From positions 2,431,546 through 2,495,545 of the forward strand of contig CM030942.1 of the NCBI GenBank assembly GCA_018136815.1: a stretch of DNA of 64,000 nucleotides, read 5' to 3'. A program made the position numbers and the translations under genes. Under the pieces are notes generated by a model, which saw only the letters and a program-made list of their open reading frames with translations, did not search any database and was not told where the DNA came from. Below are positions 61,940 to 64,000 of the stretch, piece by piece (positions within the stretch are counted from its first letter, which is position 1; every line of letters starts with the position of its first letter). The DNA comes from Isochrysis galbana. Taxonomy: Eukaryota > Haptophyta > Isochrysidales > Isochrysidaceae.

Positions 61940-64000
61940 TTACTGAATCAAGCAAGCGGCTGACTTCCCGCCACCCTCACTAATTTCCTTCTTTTGCCGC
62001 TCGACTGTCTCCCGCAACACGGCCAGCTCCTTTTGCAACTCAGTCTCCTTCCTGCCGTCTCCCCCCCCAGTGTTGTCCGTCCTGCTCATTTGGTCAAGCT
62101 TCATCAGCGCTTCCTCGGCGCGCGCACGCTCCGCCTGAAGCTGTGTGTGCAGAGCAGCGGCCTCTCCAGATTCGTCCTTCGGCTTGGTGGCCTCTTCCAG
62201 CTGCTTCTGAAGGTGCTTCACCTTCTGCTTTTGCAAGTAGAGCTCCTTCTCGGCTGCAATGACCTGCATTGGCCCGGGGCCTTGCTGCGCGGCAAGTGCG
62301 GCGGCGTTGGACGCGGCGGCGGCCGATTTGGCCTCTGCCACTGCCTTGGCGCTCGCGAGCTCCATGTTAAGCTTCTCCATTTTTGCGTTTTGGTCGGCAA
62401 TTTGTTTCCGCAGCTCCTCCAATACTTGTGGCCCCTCCCCCTGAAGTGCCGACTTGGTGTACACGTAGAGCTGGTCGCGCTGCTGCTCAAGTTCCTTCAT
62501 GACTTGGTGTAAGACGGCCGGGTCCGTGGCGTCGTCGCCCGAGCCCTCATCCTCGGGACGCGCACGAATGGTGTCCTCAGGAACTTCCTCCTCTCCGTAG
62601 GGGATATCCTTTGCCGTGTCGCGCGAAACATAGTTCTTGGCGTCCTCCTCGTCCAGGTTCACAAGCTTGGAGTCACTCGGAGTGACTGTCATCGGCTTGG
62701 CCGAGTAGACGAGGACGCGAACGGCCGCGTTCCGGACGGGCTCTTGACGTTGCGAAATGCATCGCGCTACCATCGTGTAGTTCTTACCGCCCTCGAAAGG
62801 CACGGAGAGCACCGCTTGCTTCTGTGCGTATGTGGGCGTCTGTTTATGCGGCTTGCCGGCCGAGGTAGTCGAGATGGAGCAGAAAGCGCTGCTTTCCTCG
62901 CACTCGAAGACTACGGTAGCCTGGAAGTTGCCCACTTGCTCCGGACGAGTGAAGGCGTCTCCCGATGCAGCCAGGTCACACGTGAGCATACCATTGGGGT
63001 CAGTCATGCCCTTGAGCAGCTTGAACTCCCACTCGGCATCTGAGGAGAGAGGCTTCGTGATGATGCTTCCTTCCTCAATGTCGGGGTCGGTATAGACCGT
63101 CAGGCGCAGCGGCGTGATCGACGGCGAAGGCTCGGCCATCACGACCAAGAGTGCATACACGTGCCCCGGTTCAAGGTCCATCTTGGCCTGCACGCACCAC
63201 GCGTTGGTGACGAGAGAATGGCACACATAGTTCTCCACCTGCGGCGAAAGCATGCCCACATACCGCTTGTCGGGCACATTGTTTTTCATCACGTACAGTG
63301 AGAGCATGGGCCGCTCATCGGACGCAACTCCAACGTTGTCGACCACTTGGAGATAGCGCTTGTTCTGGAAGGCGTCGCGCTCGCCGTATGAGAGGAGTAC
63401 GCGAACGGAAGATGGCACCTCGGACATGTTGATGAGCTGGAACTGCGGGCAATTGCGCCACCGTGCTGTCGAGATCGACTTTGGCGCGGTACACAGAGGC
63501 GTCCAAGCAGAGGTGAGGATGCGCTTCTCGTAGGCTTGCAGCTCGGGCTCGAGGCTCACTGGCTTGTCCGCGAAAACGGCCAGCACGTAGCGCGAGTGCT
63601 GGTGCGAGCAGCCGACGTGCGGCACCACCACCCACGAGTCCTCAAGCGCTCCCTCGTTTACGCGGCAGCGCATCATGATCTCACGCGTTTTGGCAATGTC
63701 GATAAAGCCGTTGGTACCTGGCGCGAGCTGCACTACGCCCTCGGGATCGGTGCCAGCCGGCTTGTTGCCCGATGAGTTGATGTCAAGGATGCGTCGACGT
63801 GTCTCGAGAACTTCCTTGGTGGCGGCCGTTACGCACAGCCGCAGAAAGAGTGGGCGCGACTTGGAGCGGGCCTTCTGTCGCTGGTCTTCGAGGACGTCGT
63901 GCAACACCAAACAGACGTTGGCGCCTGGAGGCGCCTTGAGGATGTACTGCGGGTTGTCCACGAAGGAAGTGTGTGTACGGTCGCCGCCGGCGTTGCCGTC
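61940..64000 (-). CDS. Calpain-like protein, C-terminal part, with coiled coil and CaaX box
   Basis: The open frame enters from the right edge; no start is visible. It begins with the end of a calpain protease core (Asn-Ala-Gly-Gly...Asn-Pro-Gln-Tyr), so the catalytic Cys/His/Asn lie outside the window except this edge. Two or three calpain-III/C2-like beta-sandwich repeats follow; the second starts Arg-Trp-Arg-Asn-Cys-Pro-Gln-Phe. An acidic linker and a long Lys/Glu/Gln coiled coil come next. The protein ends Ala-Ala-Cys-Leu-Ile-Gln, a CaaX prenylation box. Predicted role: a Ca-responsive or regulatory cytosolic protease tethered to membranes. No intron is needed in the visible part. Confidence 0.8.
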   Translation of the reverse strand, partial: DGNAGGDRTHTSFVDNPQYILKAPPGANVCLVLHDVLEDQRQKARSKSRPLFLRLCVTAATKEVLETRRRILDINSSGNKPAGTDPEGVVQLAPGTNGFIDIAKTREIMMRCRVNEGALEDSWVVVPHVGCSHQHSRYVLAVFADKPVSLEPELQAYEKRILTSAWTPLCTAPKSISTARWRNCPQFQLINMSEVPSSVRVLLSYGERDAFQNKRYLQVVDNVGVASDERPMLSLYVMKNNVPDKRYVGMLSPQVENYVCHSLVTNAWCVQAKMDLEPGHVYALLVVMAEPSPSITPLRLTVYTDPDIEEGSIITKPLSSDAEWEFKLLKGMTDPNGMLTCDLAASGDAFTRPEQVGNFQATVVFECEESSAFCSISTTSAGKPHKQTPTYAQKQAVLSVPFEGGKNYTMVARCISQRQEPVRNAAVRVLVYSAKPMTVTPSDSKLVNLDEEDAKNYVSRDTAKDIPYGEEEVPEDTIRARPEDEGSGDDATDPAVLHQVMKELEQQRDQLYVYTKSALQGEGPQVLEELRKQIADQNAKMEKLNMELASAKAVAEAKSAAAASNAAALAAQQGPGPMQVIAAEKELYLQKQKVKHLQKQLEEATKPKDESGEAAALHTQLQAERARAEEALMKLDQMSRTDNTGGGDGRKETELQKELAVLRETVERQKKEISEGGGKSAACLIQ

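Noticed and set aside
1-64000. CRISPR arrays, rRNA genes, bacterial operon signals
   Set aside because: No spaced direct repeats of CRISPR type, no rRNA sequence, and intron-containing genes show a eukaryotic nuclear context.

Overview
The window is nuclear DNA of a single-celled alga with a red-lineage (chlorophyll a/c) plastid. Genes have canonical GT-AG introns, one encodes a fucoxanthin chlorophyll a/c-type light-harvesting protein with a leader, and THOC6-, BolA2-, GLTP-, calpain- and EamA-type proteins are eukaryotic. High GC, canonical introns and giant-virus-like inserts fit a haptophyte best; a pelagophyte or similar alga is not excluded. Two assembly gaps (28205-28304 and 46101-46200) are filled with N.

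About half the window is nested mobile DNA. At 989-16179 a Ty1/copia element (two 184-bp LTRs, matching CTCTC flanks) keeps only its leader, the first gag codons and its RNase H tail. Inside it lie SINE-like inserts, a LINE fragment, a Ty3/gypsy element (about 2583-15533, plus strand) and, within that, an internally deleted LINE. A second copy of the same gypsy family lies inverted at about 31018-43260, flanked by two parts of a LINE of the same family (43275-46300 and 30195-31017). The gypsy family has gag, a UAG codon followed by an open in-frame pol, a Ser/Glu/Pro-rich linker, a DNA-methyltransferase-like domain, protease, reverse transcriptase, RNase H, integrase and a chromodomain. Both copies are broken, by different lesions.

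Between the gypsy copies are host genes: a two-exon membrane protein of unknown function (16833-19496), THOC6 (24324-25523), a small Cys-rich protein, a single-pass membrane protein cut by a gap, and a frameshifted CrcB/FEX fluoride-channel-like relic. A hAT-like MITE with perfect 8-bp TSDs (21236-22148) and a SINE-like retroposon with 20-bp TSDs (22765-23533) also sit here.

The right third is more gene-like: an FCP-type antenna gene (three exons), a secreted basic protein head-to-head with an EamA transporter, a viral-looking island (52.8-54.8 kb), a GLTP-domain protein, a lone first exon with an AT-hook, a two-exon BolA2 with a His-rich N-terminus, further SINE-like copies, and the 3' part of a calpain-like gene with a C-terminal CaaX box running off the right edge.

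The most interesting items are the methyltransferase-bearing gypsy family with its in-frame gag UAG, the LINE/SINE families sharing a T-tailed 3' end, and the viral-like island next to a 31-bp sequence identical or nearly so to the gypsy LTR end.
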